Assembly (NCBI GenBank): GCA_021809365.1
Contig: JAKBAC010000016.1
Span: 1 to 35,229 of the forward strand
Length of the DNA: 35,229 nt
Reading direction: 5' to 3'
Origin: Planctomycetota bacterium
GTDB taxonomy: Bacteria; Planctomycetota; Phycisphaerae; WQYP01
Both the position numbers and the translations under genes were made by a program. Below the pieces are notes generated by a model. It worked only from the letters and a program-made list of their open reading frames with translations, was not told where the DNA came from and did no database searches. Positions 14,505-22,508 of this stretch are shown here, one piece after another. Every line of letters begins with the position of its first letter. Position 1 is the stretch's first letter.

Positions 14505-16988
14505 ATGTTACGACGCAGAGAAATTGTGAAAGCGGGGGTGGTCATCGCGACCGGAGCATTACTGACGGAAGCGCCCCGTTCGGCCCATGCGCAAGCAACT
14601 CCGAATGGAAGGGCTGCGGTGGAAATCGGGGCGCATCGTCGTCGTGAACTGCTGGATCACAATTGGCTATTTCAGGCCGCGAAAGCCGGACCGGGACCAT
14701 CGGTTGCCGTGGAGGTGCCAGGTGCGACGGTGCCGGAAACTTCCATGGATCTTAATGATACGACATGGCGTGTGGTGCAACTGCCGCACGACTATGTGGT
14801 GGAAGGAGCGTATGATCGGCGGGCGCATGAAAGCCACGGATTTCTGCCGGTATATCCAGCCTGGTACCGGAAACACTTTCATCTGGCTGCCGGGGACGCC
14901 GGCCAATCTGTGTGGATTGATTTTGAAGGCGTCTATCGCGATGCACATGTCTATTTGAACGGCCAATTTCTAGGACGGCATCAGGGCGGCTATACGCCAT
15001 TTCGGTTGGACCTTGGCAAAGCGGCCAGATACGGCGCAGAAAACGTGTTGGCGGTATATGTGAATCCAACGGAGTTTGAAGGATGGTGGTATGAGGGAGG
15101 CGGTATATACCGGCATGTATGGCTGAATGTGGCCGACCCCGTACATGTGCAGCCATGGGGTGTGTATGTTGTCAGTAAGGTGCATGATGCGTTAGGTAGA
15201 CCATCGGCTGATTTGATGATTCAAACCAACATTGTCAATGAGTCAGCGATGCCGCAGACCTGCTCGATAATCACCAGCGTTCTGGGGCCACAGGGCCAGG
15301 TGTTGGCCAAACGGTCCGGCAACGCGACCATTTCCGCCGGTGGCGTCTCCGAGATTCATCAGACGGTGAATTTGTCCCAGGCGTCGCTTTGGTCTCTGGA
15401 GCAACGGAATCTGTATATGTTGACCACGGCGGTATATCGCGGTGGCGTGATGGTGGATTTGCATCGGCAGCGTTTTGGGATCCGGCAGTTGCGATTTGAT
15501 TCCGCGCACGGATTTTTTCTCAATGAGAGACATGTCGAGCTCAAAGGGACTTGCAACCATCAGGACTTTTTGGGCGTGGGGATCGGCGTGCCGGACAGCT
15601 TATGGTATTGGCGCATCCGCAAACTTAAAGAGATCGGATGCAACGCCATATCTTGCGCGCACAGTGTGATGCCGCAGGCCCTGTATGATGCTTGCGATGA
15701 ATTGGGGGTTCTGGTAGTGGCGGAAAACCGGCGGCTCGGTGACCGTTATGGTCCCAAGACTCATCCCGGTGATCCCTACAAAAACACCGAGCATGTTGCC
15801 ACGCTGATTTTGTCAGGCCGCAATCATCCCAGTATCATTATCTGGTCTTTATGTAATGAAGAATACATGGTTCAGGACACGAGGTATGGGAAAACCGTGC
15901 TTTCTGCCCTGATGAAGGCTGTGCATCAATATGACCAAACCCGGCCAATTACCTGTGCAATGAACGGCGGCCCGGGCAAGGCCGGAGCCACCGGCTGGGA
16001 TTCTGATGCTGATCTGCAAAAGCTGCGCGGCTTCGAGGCCGTAGAAGATTTGCAGGGGTGTAACACGGATCCATTCAGCTATGACCGCTTTCACAAGACC
16101 TATCCAAGCGTGCGCATGTTTGGCAGCGAGATCGGCGCGATGACCAGTGATCGCGGGGTCTATAAGACGGACATTGCCGCCGGATATGTCAGTGCGTATC
16201 ACGGTGATCCGGAGAAAGCCTGGCGGGCGATTGCAACGCGTCCATTTATGGCCGGCGGATTTGTCTGGACGGGCTGTGATTTTCGCGGCGAGCCGGTACC
16301 CTGCGGCTGGCCGGGCATCAGCTCCCACTTTGGCCTGCTGGATACGTGCTGCTTTCCCAAGGATGCCGCCATGTATTATAAGGCTTGGTGGGGTGATCGT
16401 CCGTTGGTGCATCTGCTTCCACATTGGAACTGGCGGGGACATGAGGGGCAGTCGATTCGGGTGTGGTGTTACAGCAACTGTGACGCCGTTGAATTGCACG
16501 TCAACGGCGTGAGTCTGGGACGAAAATCCATGCCGCGCTTCGGCCATATTCAGTGGCTCGTTGACTATGTGCCGGGGAGTATTCAGGCGTTCGGCTATCA
16601 ACATGGGGCACTGGTCGCGCAGCATCGAATTGAAACTACCGGTGCGCCTGCGGCATTGCGGCTGGTTCCGGACCGAAAGACGTTGATTGCCGACGGACAA
16701 GATATCGTACCTATCGCGGCTTCCGTCGTTGATAGCGCCGGCCGCCTCGTACCGACTGCCAATAATAAAATTCACTTCAGCATTGCCGGCGCAGGCGACA
16801 ATGCGGGCGTGGGCAATGGGGATCCCTGTTGCCACGAGCCAAACCAGGCTCCTTATCGTAGCGCTTTCAATGGCCTGTGCATGGTGCTGGCGAGGGCTGC
16901 CCAAAAAGAAGGTCTCATCCACGTTACTGCGACGGCACGCGGACTGACACCGGCCACAGTACGGCTTCTGGTCAAAACCGCAGTATGA
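14505..16988 (+). CDS. Exported glycoside hydrolase family 2 (beta-galactosidase-like)
   Basis: An 827-residue enzyme with a twin-arginine-like leader (RRREIVKAG, hydrophobic stretch, AHAQA). A GH2 sugar-binding sandwich covers about residues 45-215 (LPHDYVVEG, WWYEGGGIYRHVWL). An immunoglobulin-like domain follows to about 330, then the TIM barrel to about 620. The acid/base is probably Glu452 in SLCNEE and the nucleophile Glu542 in FGSEIGAMTSDRG. C-terminal beta domains resemble those of bacterial beta-galactosidases. The usual Arg before the SH/AH motif of the barrel is replaced (NAISCAHSVMP). Export implies hydrolysis of a plant or algal beta-glycoside outside the cytoplasm. AAGGA lies about eight bases before the start. 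Substrate specificity within GH2 cannot be decided by eye. Confidence 0.88.
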   Translation: MLRRREIVKAGVVIATGALLTEAPRSAHAQATPNGRAAVEIGAHRRRELLDHNWLFQAAKAGPGPSVAVEVPGATVPETSMDLNDTTWRVVQLPHDYVVEGAYDRRAHESHGFLPVYPAWYRKHFHLAAGDAGQSVWIDFEGVYRDAHVYLNGQFLGRHQGGYTPFRLDLGKAARYGAENVLAVYVNPTEFEGWWYEGGGIYRHVWLNVADPVHVQPWGVYVVSKVHDALGRPSADLMIQTNIVNESAMPQTCSIITSVLGPQGQVLAKRSGNATISAGGVSEIHQTVNLSQASLWSLEQRNLYMLTTAVYRGGVMVDLHRQRFGIRQLRFDSAHGFFLNERHVELKGTCNHQDFLGVGIGVPDSLWYWRIRKLKEIGCNAISCAHSVMPQALYDACDELGVLVVAENRRLGDRYGPKTHPGDPYKNTEHVATLILSGRNHPSIIIWSLCNEEYMVQDTRYGKTVLSALMKAVHQYDQTRPITCAMNGGPGKAGATGWDSDADLQKLRGFEAVEDLQGCNTDPFSYDRFHKTYPSVRMFGSEIGAMTSDRGVYKTDIAAGYVSAYHGDPEKAWRAIATRPFMAGGFVWTGCDFRGEPVPCGWPGISSHFGLLDTCCFPKDAAMYYKAWWGDRPLVHLLPHWNWRGHEGQSIRVWCYSNCDAVELHVNGVSLGRKSMPRFGHIQWLVDYVPGSIQAFGYQHGALVAQHRIETTGAPAALRLVPDRKTLIADGQDIVPIAASVVDSAGRLVPTANNKIHFSIAGAGDNAGVGNGDPCCHEPNQAPYRSAFNGLCMVLARAAQKEGLIHVTATARGLTPATVRLLVKTAV

Positions 16989-17050
16989 GCACATTGCCAT
17001 GATGGCGTTCCGGGGTGTGGGACGACATTGCCGGTTTGTAAGAAAAGCTT

Positions 17051-18421
17051 TCAGGGACCCCAGATTTTGGAAAAAGTTAATTCGTTGGAATTGTGAATGG
17101 GCGTGGGAGCGGTGTTTTCCGCCGCCGATGGGGCGGTTGCGATGTCATTGCATCGGATCACCATTTCCAGTCCGGTCACCATATATCGAAGAGCATCCAT
17201 GGCATGATCACTGCCGGGCTGGGGGGTGGCTGCCGCTTGTTGCGCGTCATCGGCACCATATTGATATTCTGACGCCTCCGCAATGAGGTGCCGGCAGCAG
17301 GAATAAATTTTCAGTTTATCCGCCAGCAGTCGCGATTCGACGACGGAAATCCCCGCCGCTATGGAAAGCGGTGGCGCTTTTTCGCACACCACATCATGTC
17401 GCCGCATGAGATCAATAAGGTCGGGTCTGGCTGCGTCGGCAAAACAGCGCTCGACATTCCAGCGCTGCAACATCGCGGCGATTTTTTCCACGAGCTGCTC
17501 CAGCGGCACACGCCGGGCGTAAAATTCCTCCACCACATAAAGCCGACGATCCGCCCGCAAAACTCCGACCAGCGCCGCGGCGGGATCACGCCATCCCCAA
17601 TCCACTCCCGCGCAAACAGCCAACGGCGGAACATCGCCGGATTGATCCGCATGAAGTCCCGGCGCGGCAATGACGTGATCGGAAAATGATTCATAAACCA
17701 ACCCCTCCGGTGCCGCCCAGACGCCATCGAGTAAGCGCTTGCGGCGAACACCGGAAAGGCGCTCCAGTGTTTCCCGATAGGTCAGGCCGACCGGAGTGTA
17801 GAGACCGGATTGGCGATCAAAGTAAATGGGATTGTCTTCATGCCGGCTGATGAGGCGCTGCATGAGGCCGGCATTGGCCCGTACATTGAGCCAATGCCCT
17901 GGATGCGATGGGTTACATTCCGCGATTGCCTGCTGATACGGCATGACACCGTGGCGGAGGCGGGTCAAGAGTTTTTCCCAGTCGGAAAGGGTCAATTCCG
18001 TCGCTTCACAGGCGAGGATCATGTCATATTCACTGGACATCACGCGATCGGCATTGTCCAGCCCGCCCAGTACCAATTCCGAGCCATTCTCCAATACATA
18101 CCCGGTGCGCCGGCCACGCGTTACGCCGCGGCGGATCGGATGGCCGGGGGGCAACACTTTTTCTTCCAGCGTTACCAGGGCGGATTGGGTCAGGCTGACG
18201 CGCGTTTTCCGGGCCAGCAGACAACGCATGGCGTTGTATTTCTGCATGCACAAAAATATTTTTTCCAAAGCCGCCCGCGTTTTGCCGGTGCCCGCCGGTC
18301 CGGCCAGAAGCACTTCACGTTCATGGCTGTAGAACAATTGCTCCGCCGCTCCCACAGGCTCATAGGGCAGCGCATTATGAGGCGCATTTCCACCGGATCG
18401 ACCCTGTTTTCGCCCGCTCAT
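17051..18421 (-). CDS. Phage-type terminase large subunit
   Basis: A 456-residue DNA-packaging motor. The ATPase domain has Walker A GPAGTGKT at residues 41-48 and a Walker B region YDMILACEATEL at about 132-143. The RNase H-like nuclease domain shows the acidic residues expected for metal binding: Asp274 in GVDWGWRD, Asp329 in FADAARPD and Asp405/Asp409 in GSDHAMDALRY. All key residues are present and the length is normal, so the protein looks intact. Its start overlaps the stop of the upstream small gene as ATGA. No portal, protease or capsid gene follows; the next gene, a GH2 enzyme, converges on it. Confidence 0.92.
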   Translation of the reverse strand: MSGRKQGRSGGNAPHNALPYEPVGAAEQLFYSHEREVLLAGPAGTGKTRAALEKIFLCMQKYNAMRCLLARKTRVSLTQSALVTLEEKVLPPGHPIRRGVTRGRRTGYVLENGSELVLGGLDNADRVMSSEYDMILACEATELTLSDWEKLLTRLRHGVMPYQQAIAECNPSHPGHWLNVRANAGLMQRLISRHEDNPIYFDRQSGLYTPVGLTYRETLERLSGVRRKRLLDGVWAAPEGLVYESFSDHVIAAPGLHADQSGDVPPLAVCAGVDWGWRDPAAALVGVLRADRRLYVVEEFYARRVPLEQLVEKIAAMLQRWNVERCFADAARPDLIDLMRRHDVVCEKAPPLSIAAGISVVESRLLADKLKIYSCCRHLIAEASEYQYGADDAQQAAATPQPGSDHAMDALRYMVTGLEMVIRCNDIATAPSAAENTAPTPIHNSNELTFSKIWGP

Positions 18422-18840
18422 ACATCCTCAATGCGCACATTCTGATAGGTTTTCAACGGTTCAACGCCCTTGGATTCCGTGCCGACGTCCGACTGGTCGA
18501 GATAATGTTTCCCCAGAAATTGCAGTAAACGCACATCCCCCTCATCCACGGTCGCCACCTGGAGCTGCCTTTTCCGCAAACCGATGCGCATGGAGGCTCT
18601 GCCGCGTTGCAGTTGTCGGGCAAATGCAGCGCACAATTCAGACACGGATATTTCCAGATAATCCGCAATTTCCGCATCGGTAGCGCCGGTTGCCGCCAGG
18701 GAGACAATCTGTCCTGGTGCCTGGGCATCGCGCAGAAATTCCGCGCCGCGCGGTACCCGCGGCGGCGGTGGATTATCCACGCCGCGATTGTCGGCCACGC
18801 TGTGGGAGATCGGAATTTCCCGCTTTTCTTTCCTGGTCAT
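18418..18840 (-). CDS. Small terminase-like helix-turn-helix protein
   Basis: A 140-residue protein with a predicted helix-turn-helix at about residues 48-75 (GATDAEIADYLEISVSEL). A basic helical segment (RASMRIGLRKRQLQVA) and the ending GDVRLLQFLGKHYLDQSD follow. This pattern is common in the small protein immediately before phage large terminases, which recognises the packaging site. Both ends overlap neighbours by four bases (ATGA), so the three genes are translationally coupled. The terminase small-subunit role rests on position and fold pattern. Confidence 0.75.
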   Translation of the reverse strand: MTRKEKREIPISHSVADNRGVDNPPPPRVPRGAEFLRDAQAPGQIVSLAATGATDAEIADYLEISVSELCAAFARQLQRGRASMRIGLRKRQLQVATVDEGDVRLLQFLGKHYLDQSDVGTESKGVEPLKTYQNVRIEDV

Positions 18841-19925
18841 GGCTTCTTTGTTCCCATGAATTCAAACGAACAAATGCGGCGGGTGTGGTTGGGAATGGCA
18901 TCGCAAACCCGTGGCTTAAATCCGGCGGTGCCATTGGAATAGGCGACGGCTTTTAACTTCCACTTGGCACTGGCCTGGCAGGATCGAATCATGGCGGGAT
19001 GGGAGGTTATGAGGCTCAATCGCCGACAACCCGGCTGGCGTGCGGCCACCTCGGCCACCGCATCGCGGAATCGTCCGCCTACGCCGATGCCCTGAAAGTC
19101 CGGCAGCACAACGATGCGGGAGAAGCGTTTATAGCCGGTAAATCCCGCCACTTGCGTCATACCGACGAAGGCAATGGGAATGCCGTCAAGCAATCCGCAG
19201 AAATAATCACCACCGGGAAGTTTCCCGCTCAAATAATGATGTCGCTTAAACATGGGCCATAATCCCCGTGCGCAGCGCCGGATTTCAATATGCAGTTGCG
19301 GTCGCTGAAGCCGCCCCCGGGTCAGAGTTTGGGTAGCCATATCCACGATCCAGTCGGCTTCAAGCCATTGGGCAATGTCATAATGACAACTGACGGCGAC
19401 AAAGCGTTTCGAGACCACACCGGATCGAATCGCCCGCGCCACCGCCGCCGAGCCTACCTGCGCCACGGTGCGATCGACGACGGACGTAAATTCATCCATG
19501 ACGGCGATATTCGTACCGGGCGAAAGCAGAAGGCGGGCAAGATCGACGCGAAATTTTTCCCCATTACTCAAAACATGGTATGGCCGCAGCCAGGCCGGTG
19601 GCGAGCTGAATCCCACGGCGGTGAGCATTTGCGTAATGCCGCGGATATCGGCGGTGCCAAAGCCGTCGATGATCGCAGCATGGGTCGGCCATTCGGCGCA
19701 ATGATTCAATGCGGCATCACCAAAGACACGCCGGGCAATGCTGGTTTTTCCGCTGCCGCTGGGTCCGACAATCAGGCCGATGCGCCAGGGTTCTTCAATT
19801 CCGGGGACATCCACGGAAAACCGCTCGATGGCATCCGGAGTTGCAGGCAGATCAAACATTCCGCGTATTTGTTCTACACGAAAACTTGGTGCAATGGGGG
19901 AAGATACTGTGGTTTCAACAAGCAT
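18837..19925 (-). CDS. ABC-type ATPase fused to a GNAT acetyltransferase domain (COG2401-like)
   Basis: A 362-residue two-domain protein. The N-terminal half is a soluble ABC ATPase: Walker A GPSGSGKT, a signature-like LSNGEKFRVDLARLL, Walker B NIAVMDEFTS and a switch histidine in VSCHYD. It has no membrane segments and no transporter partner. The C-terminal half (about residues 215-330) resembles a GNAT acetyltransferase, with an acetyl-CoA-loop-like VLPDFQGIGVGGRF. From memory, this fusion corresponds to COG2401, whose function is unknown, and it occurs in phage-like contexts. GGAG ahead of the ATG at 19925 decides that start over 19997. It is coupled by ATGA overlap to the small terminase-like gene, so a role in DNA packaging or in modifying DNA, a tRNA or a protein is conceivable but unproven. 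Confidence 0.85.
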   Translation of the reverse strand: MLVETTVSSPIAPSFRVEQIRGMFDLPATPDAIERFSVDVPGIEEPWRIGLIVGPSGSGKTSIARRVFGDAALNHCAEWPTHAAIIDGFGTADIRGITQMLTAVGFSSPPAWLRPYHVLSNGEKFRVDLARLLLSPGTNIAVMDEFTSVVDRTVAQVGSAAVARAIRSGVVSKRFVAVSCHYDIAQWLEADWIVDMATQTLTRGRLQRPQLHIEIRRCARGLWPMFKRHHYLSGKLPGGDYFCGLLDGIPIAFVGMTQVAGFTGYKRFSRIVVLPDFQGIGVGGRFRDAVAEVAARQPGCRRLSLITSHPAMIRSCQASAKWKLKAVAYSNGTAGFKPRVCDAIPNHTRRICSFEFMGTKKP

Positions 19926-20040
19926 GACTGACAACTCCACCTGCATTTGCCTGATTACCTGATTAAAGCCATCTTGGGCGGTCGGCTGAAATGGCATGGG
20001 GCGGTTTGGGTACCATGGTACGGACTAATGGGCGTGCCCG

Positions 20041-20595
20041 CTAAATCGTCAGGACGCGGCACTTTCGGCCTTCCGCGGTCAGGCGATCGTACAGATCACG
20101 CTGGTCGTTTTCATCACGGCATTCCACGGCCACTTCAAACATCTGCCGCAAAGTCGCTTCTGCGGTGTCGTCCGCGGGCGGTTCGGCGATAGCCGCGGTA
20201 AGGGCGGTCAATTCTTCAGGTGTAAATCCGGCGGCGAGTTGCAAATGTGCATCCAGTTGTGCCAATTGGTCCGCCAATGCGGGTGAATCCCATTGCGCCA
20301 ATTCCGCGGTACGATTGTCGGCAATGGCGTAGGCGACGGCATCCGCGCCGGTGAGATTTGTTTTAATGATCCAAATCCGCTGCCAGCCCAAAGCCTTGGC
20401 GGCGGCCCAGGTTCCGTTGCCGGCACGGATAATACCGGTCGCGTCCACAACAATGGGTTTCTGCTGGCCGAAGCGTTGCAGGCTGGCTTTAATGGCATCC
20501 AGATTATTTTCCGGATGCCGCCGAACGTTGGCGGGATCGGGTGTGACGGATTCAATGGGAACAAGACTTGCGGGTGTGATTGTTTCAATAGCCAT
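20041..20595 (-). CDS. ParB/sulfiredoxin-fold N-terminal domain protein (phage-type)
   Basis: A 184-residue protein. Residues of about 8-110 form a ParB-like nuclease fold: ESVTPDPANVRRHPENNLDAI, QQKPIVVD, AGNGTWAAAKALGW and AIADNRTAEL. The recognition-helix and dimerisation domains of chromosomal ParB are missing, which fits the short stand-alone versions found in phages next to terminases and methylases. The C-terminal 70 residues have no recognised motif. It leads the minus-strand module with the ABC/GNAT and terminase genes, 115 bases upstream of the next start. A chromosome-partitioning role is unlikely without ParA. Confidence 0.85.
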   Translation of the reverse strand: MAIETITPASLVPIESVTPDPANVRRHPENNLDAIKASLQRFGQQKPIVVDATGIIRAGNGTWAAAKALGWQRIWIIKTNLTGADAVAYAIADNRTAELAQWDSPALADQLAQLDAHLQLAAGFTPEELTALTAAIAEPPADDTAEATLRQMFEVAVECRDENDQRDLYDRLTAEGRKCRVLTI

Positions 20596-20874
20596 GCCAC
20601 CGTTGTAGGCACTGGCGGGAGGAGATAACCACGATCAACGACAGGGCAAGGCACAGGAATTCATCTTCACGGCACTAGGCCTTTGAGAATTACTGCCGGG
20701 AACATCCGGGGGCCAAATCCTCCGCGAATTGTTGCCGTCAGCTCTCCCTGTTTGGCGCCGTCTGCTGCCGATGGGGGGGGGGCTGTCTTGCGTTTCCGGG
20801 GTGCGGCGCATTTATGTGGAATCCATATTTTGGAATGTGCGTGCCCTACGGGTTGGTAGCAATCGGATGAATCG
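20596..20874. other. Intergenic region between ParB-like gene and tRNA-Ala
   Basis: No convincing gene is seen here. The stretch contains an uninterrupted run of ten G residues (20773-20782). Short minus-strand frames on either side of it lack ribosome-binding sites and known domains. Confidence 0.45.
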
Positions 20875-20912
20875 TAGAAAAAAGGCCGCGATGAATTGAC
20901 ATCGCGGCCTTT
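20875..20912 (-). terminator. Rho-independent terminator after tRNA-Ala
   Basis: A perfect 13-bp stem (20881-20893 pairing with 20900-20912, core GGCCGCGATG) has a six-base loop. On the minus strand it is followed by six U residues. It lies just downstream of the tRNA, so it ends that transcript and insulates the phage-like module. Confidence 0.9.
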
Positions 20913-20920
20913 ACGAAAAT

Positions 20921-20993
20921 TGGAGGCAAGGGGGCTCGAACCCCTGACCTTCTCGATGCCATCGAGACGCTCTCCCAACTGAGCTATGCCCCC
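20921..20993 (-). tRNA. tRNA-Ala (anticodon GGC)
   Basis: A full cloverleaf can be read on the minus strand. The acceptor stem pairs GGGGGCA with TGCCTCC (one G-T pair). The D arm is GCTCAGTTGGGAGAGC. The anticodon stem TCTCG/CGAGA encloses loop ATGGCAT, giving anticodon GGC for alanine. The T arm contains GGTTCGAGCCCC. The discriminator is A and CCA is not encoded. Confidence 0.96.
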
Positions 20994-21122
20994 GTTTCGT
21001 ATATGATTAACGTATCCGAATCAACGCCGTGGGTCAAGGGCCGACTTTGTGAGCGGCCTTGTCAAATTGCCACATTGCGTCCGTTGCCTTATCTTGATTT
21101 CCCGTGAACGCCTGGAGAGTTT

Positions 21123-22418
21123 ATGACAACACATATTGGATTACTGGGCTGCGGTACCGTCGGGGCGACGGTGGCCGAGATGCTGCTGAAAGATAAGACC
21201 CTCTTGTCCAAGCGATCCGGACAGTCGCTTTCGCTGAAGCGCATTATGATTCGTGATGCGGCGAAAATCCGTCCAGCCGGGATTCCCGCAAAGCTGTTTA
21301 CCACTGATCCCGCTGATATTCTCAATGACCCGGAGATTCAGATTGTGGTCGAGGTCATGGGCGGCATTGAGCCGGCCAGGACGCTGTCGATACAGGCGGT
21401 AAAGTCCGGCAAATTTCTGGTCACGGCCAATAAGCATCTGCTGGCGCTGCACGGGCCGGAAATTTTCACCGCCGCCGCCAAGGCCCGCTCCTGTGTATGC
21501 TTTGAAGCATCGTGTGGCGGCGCGATTCCAATTGTCCTGGCGCTGACGCGCGGTCTGGTGGCCAATGATATTGAGCAGATCGTGGGCATTGTCAATGGAA
21601 CGTGCAACTACATATTAAGCGAGATGAGTTCCAGCGTGAAAAGCTACGCCGCCGCATTATCCGAGGCCCAGGCGGCGGGCTATGCCGAACCCGACCCGAC
21701 CTTGGATGTCACGGGCGGCGACAGCGCGCACAAGCTGGCAATTCTCGCGGCACTGGCATTTGGCGTGCATGTGCCATTTGAGCAGATCCATGTCAGCGGC
21801 ATCGATCGCCTGGAGGATATGGATTTACGCTTCGGCCGGGAGCTGGGATATGTCTGCAAACTCCTGGCCATTGCGGATAAACATGACGATGGCATATCCC
21901 TGCGCGTGCATCCGGCCTTCGTGGCGGAGAAGCACCTGCTGGCCAGCGTCAACGGATCATTTAACGCCATTGCGGTGGTTGGACATGCCAGCGGACAAAC
22001 CATTTATTATGGGCGCGGCGCGGGCGGTCGCCCCACGGCCAGCGCGGTCATCGCGGACATTGTGGAGGCGGCCATGGGAATCGCTCCGCTATTATTCAGG
22101 CAGTTGCCGCTGCTGACGCGCCGCGCTGCGATGCCCGTCGTGCCGATACGGGAGGTTATCTCCCGGCATTATCTGCGGATGATGGTTCATGACCGCCCGG
22201 GAATGCTGCATCAGATCACCGGCATTCTGGGCCGGCGCGGTATTTCACTGGCGGCCATGATGCAGCATGAATCCACGGAAGGGCAATTTGTACCCTTGGT
22301 CATTATGACCCACGCGGCACCGGATGGCATGGTCACCGAGGCCGTTGCGGCAATTGATCGCCTGCGCGGGATTGAAGGCCATACGCGGCATATCCGCGTG
22401 ATTGACCCGCCGCAATAA
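21123..22418 (+). CDS. hom: Homoserine dehydrogenase
   Basis: A 431-residue enzyme that reduces aspartate semialdehyde to homoserine in threonine and methionine synthesis. The N-terminal Rossmann motif is LLGCGTVGATVAE. NKHLLALHG, NGTCNYILSEM and DPTLDVTGGDSAHKL are standard substrate and catalytic signatures. The last 80 or so residues form a regulatory ACT domain (HYLRMMVHDRPGMLHQITGIL), suggesting allosteric control by an amino acid. GGAGAG lies upstream of the ATG. It begins a plus-strand run of housekeeping genes and is divergent from the tRNA. Confidence 0.95.
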   Translation: MTTHIGLLGCGTVGATVAEMLLKDKTLLSKRSGQSLSLKRIMIRDAAKIRPAGIPAKLFTTDPADILNDPEIQIVVEVMGGIEPARTLSIQAVKSGKFLVTANKHLLALHGPEIFTAAAKARSCVCFEASCGGAIPIVLALTRGLVANDIEQIVGIVNGTCNYILSEMSSSVKSYAAALSEAQAAGYAEPDPTLDVTGGDSAHKLAILAALAFGVHVPFEQIHVSGIDRLEDMDLRFGRELGYVCKLLAIADKHDDGISLRVHPAFVAEKHLLASVNGSFNAIAVVGHASGQTIYYGRGAGGRPTASAVIADIVEAAMGIAPLLFRQLPLLTRRAAMPVVPIREVISRHYLRMMVHDRPGMLHQITGILGRRGISLAAMMQHESTEGQFVPLVIMTHAAPDGMVTEAVAAIDRLRGIEGHTRHIRVIDPPQ

Positions 22419-22508
22419 GGCACGGCGGCGGGAGCCGATGTATGAACGGCGAATTGCGCGTCGTGTCCAACTGACAACCCGTTGGTTTTTAAGGAAGAAT
22501 GAAAAGCT

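Noticed and set aside
20010..20021. GTACCATGGTAC palindrome as a binding site for the ParB-like protein
   Set aside because: It is a single short palindrome between two genes of the module. The ParB-like protein lacks the usual DNA-recognition domain.
20773..20782. Ten-G tract as a phase-variation switch
   Set aside because: No gene with a proper start spans it, so there is nothing visible to switch. Strain comparison could reopen this.
20667..20978. Minus-strand frame of 103 codons
   Set aside because: It runs through the tRNA-Ala and its terminator and so cannot be a normal gene.
17051..20993. Complete tRNA-integrated prophage
   Set aside because: There is no integrase, no capsid or tail genes, and no second copy of the tRNA 3' end that could be an attachment site within the window.
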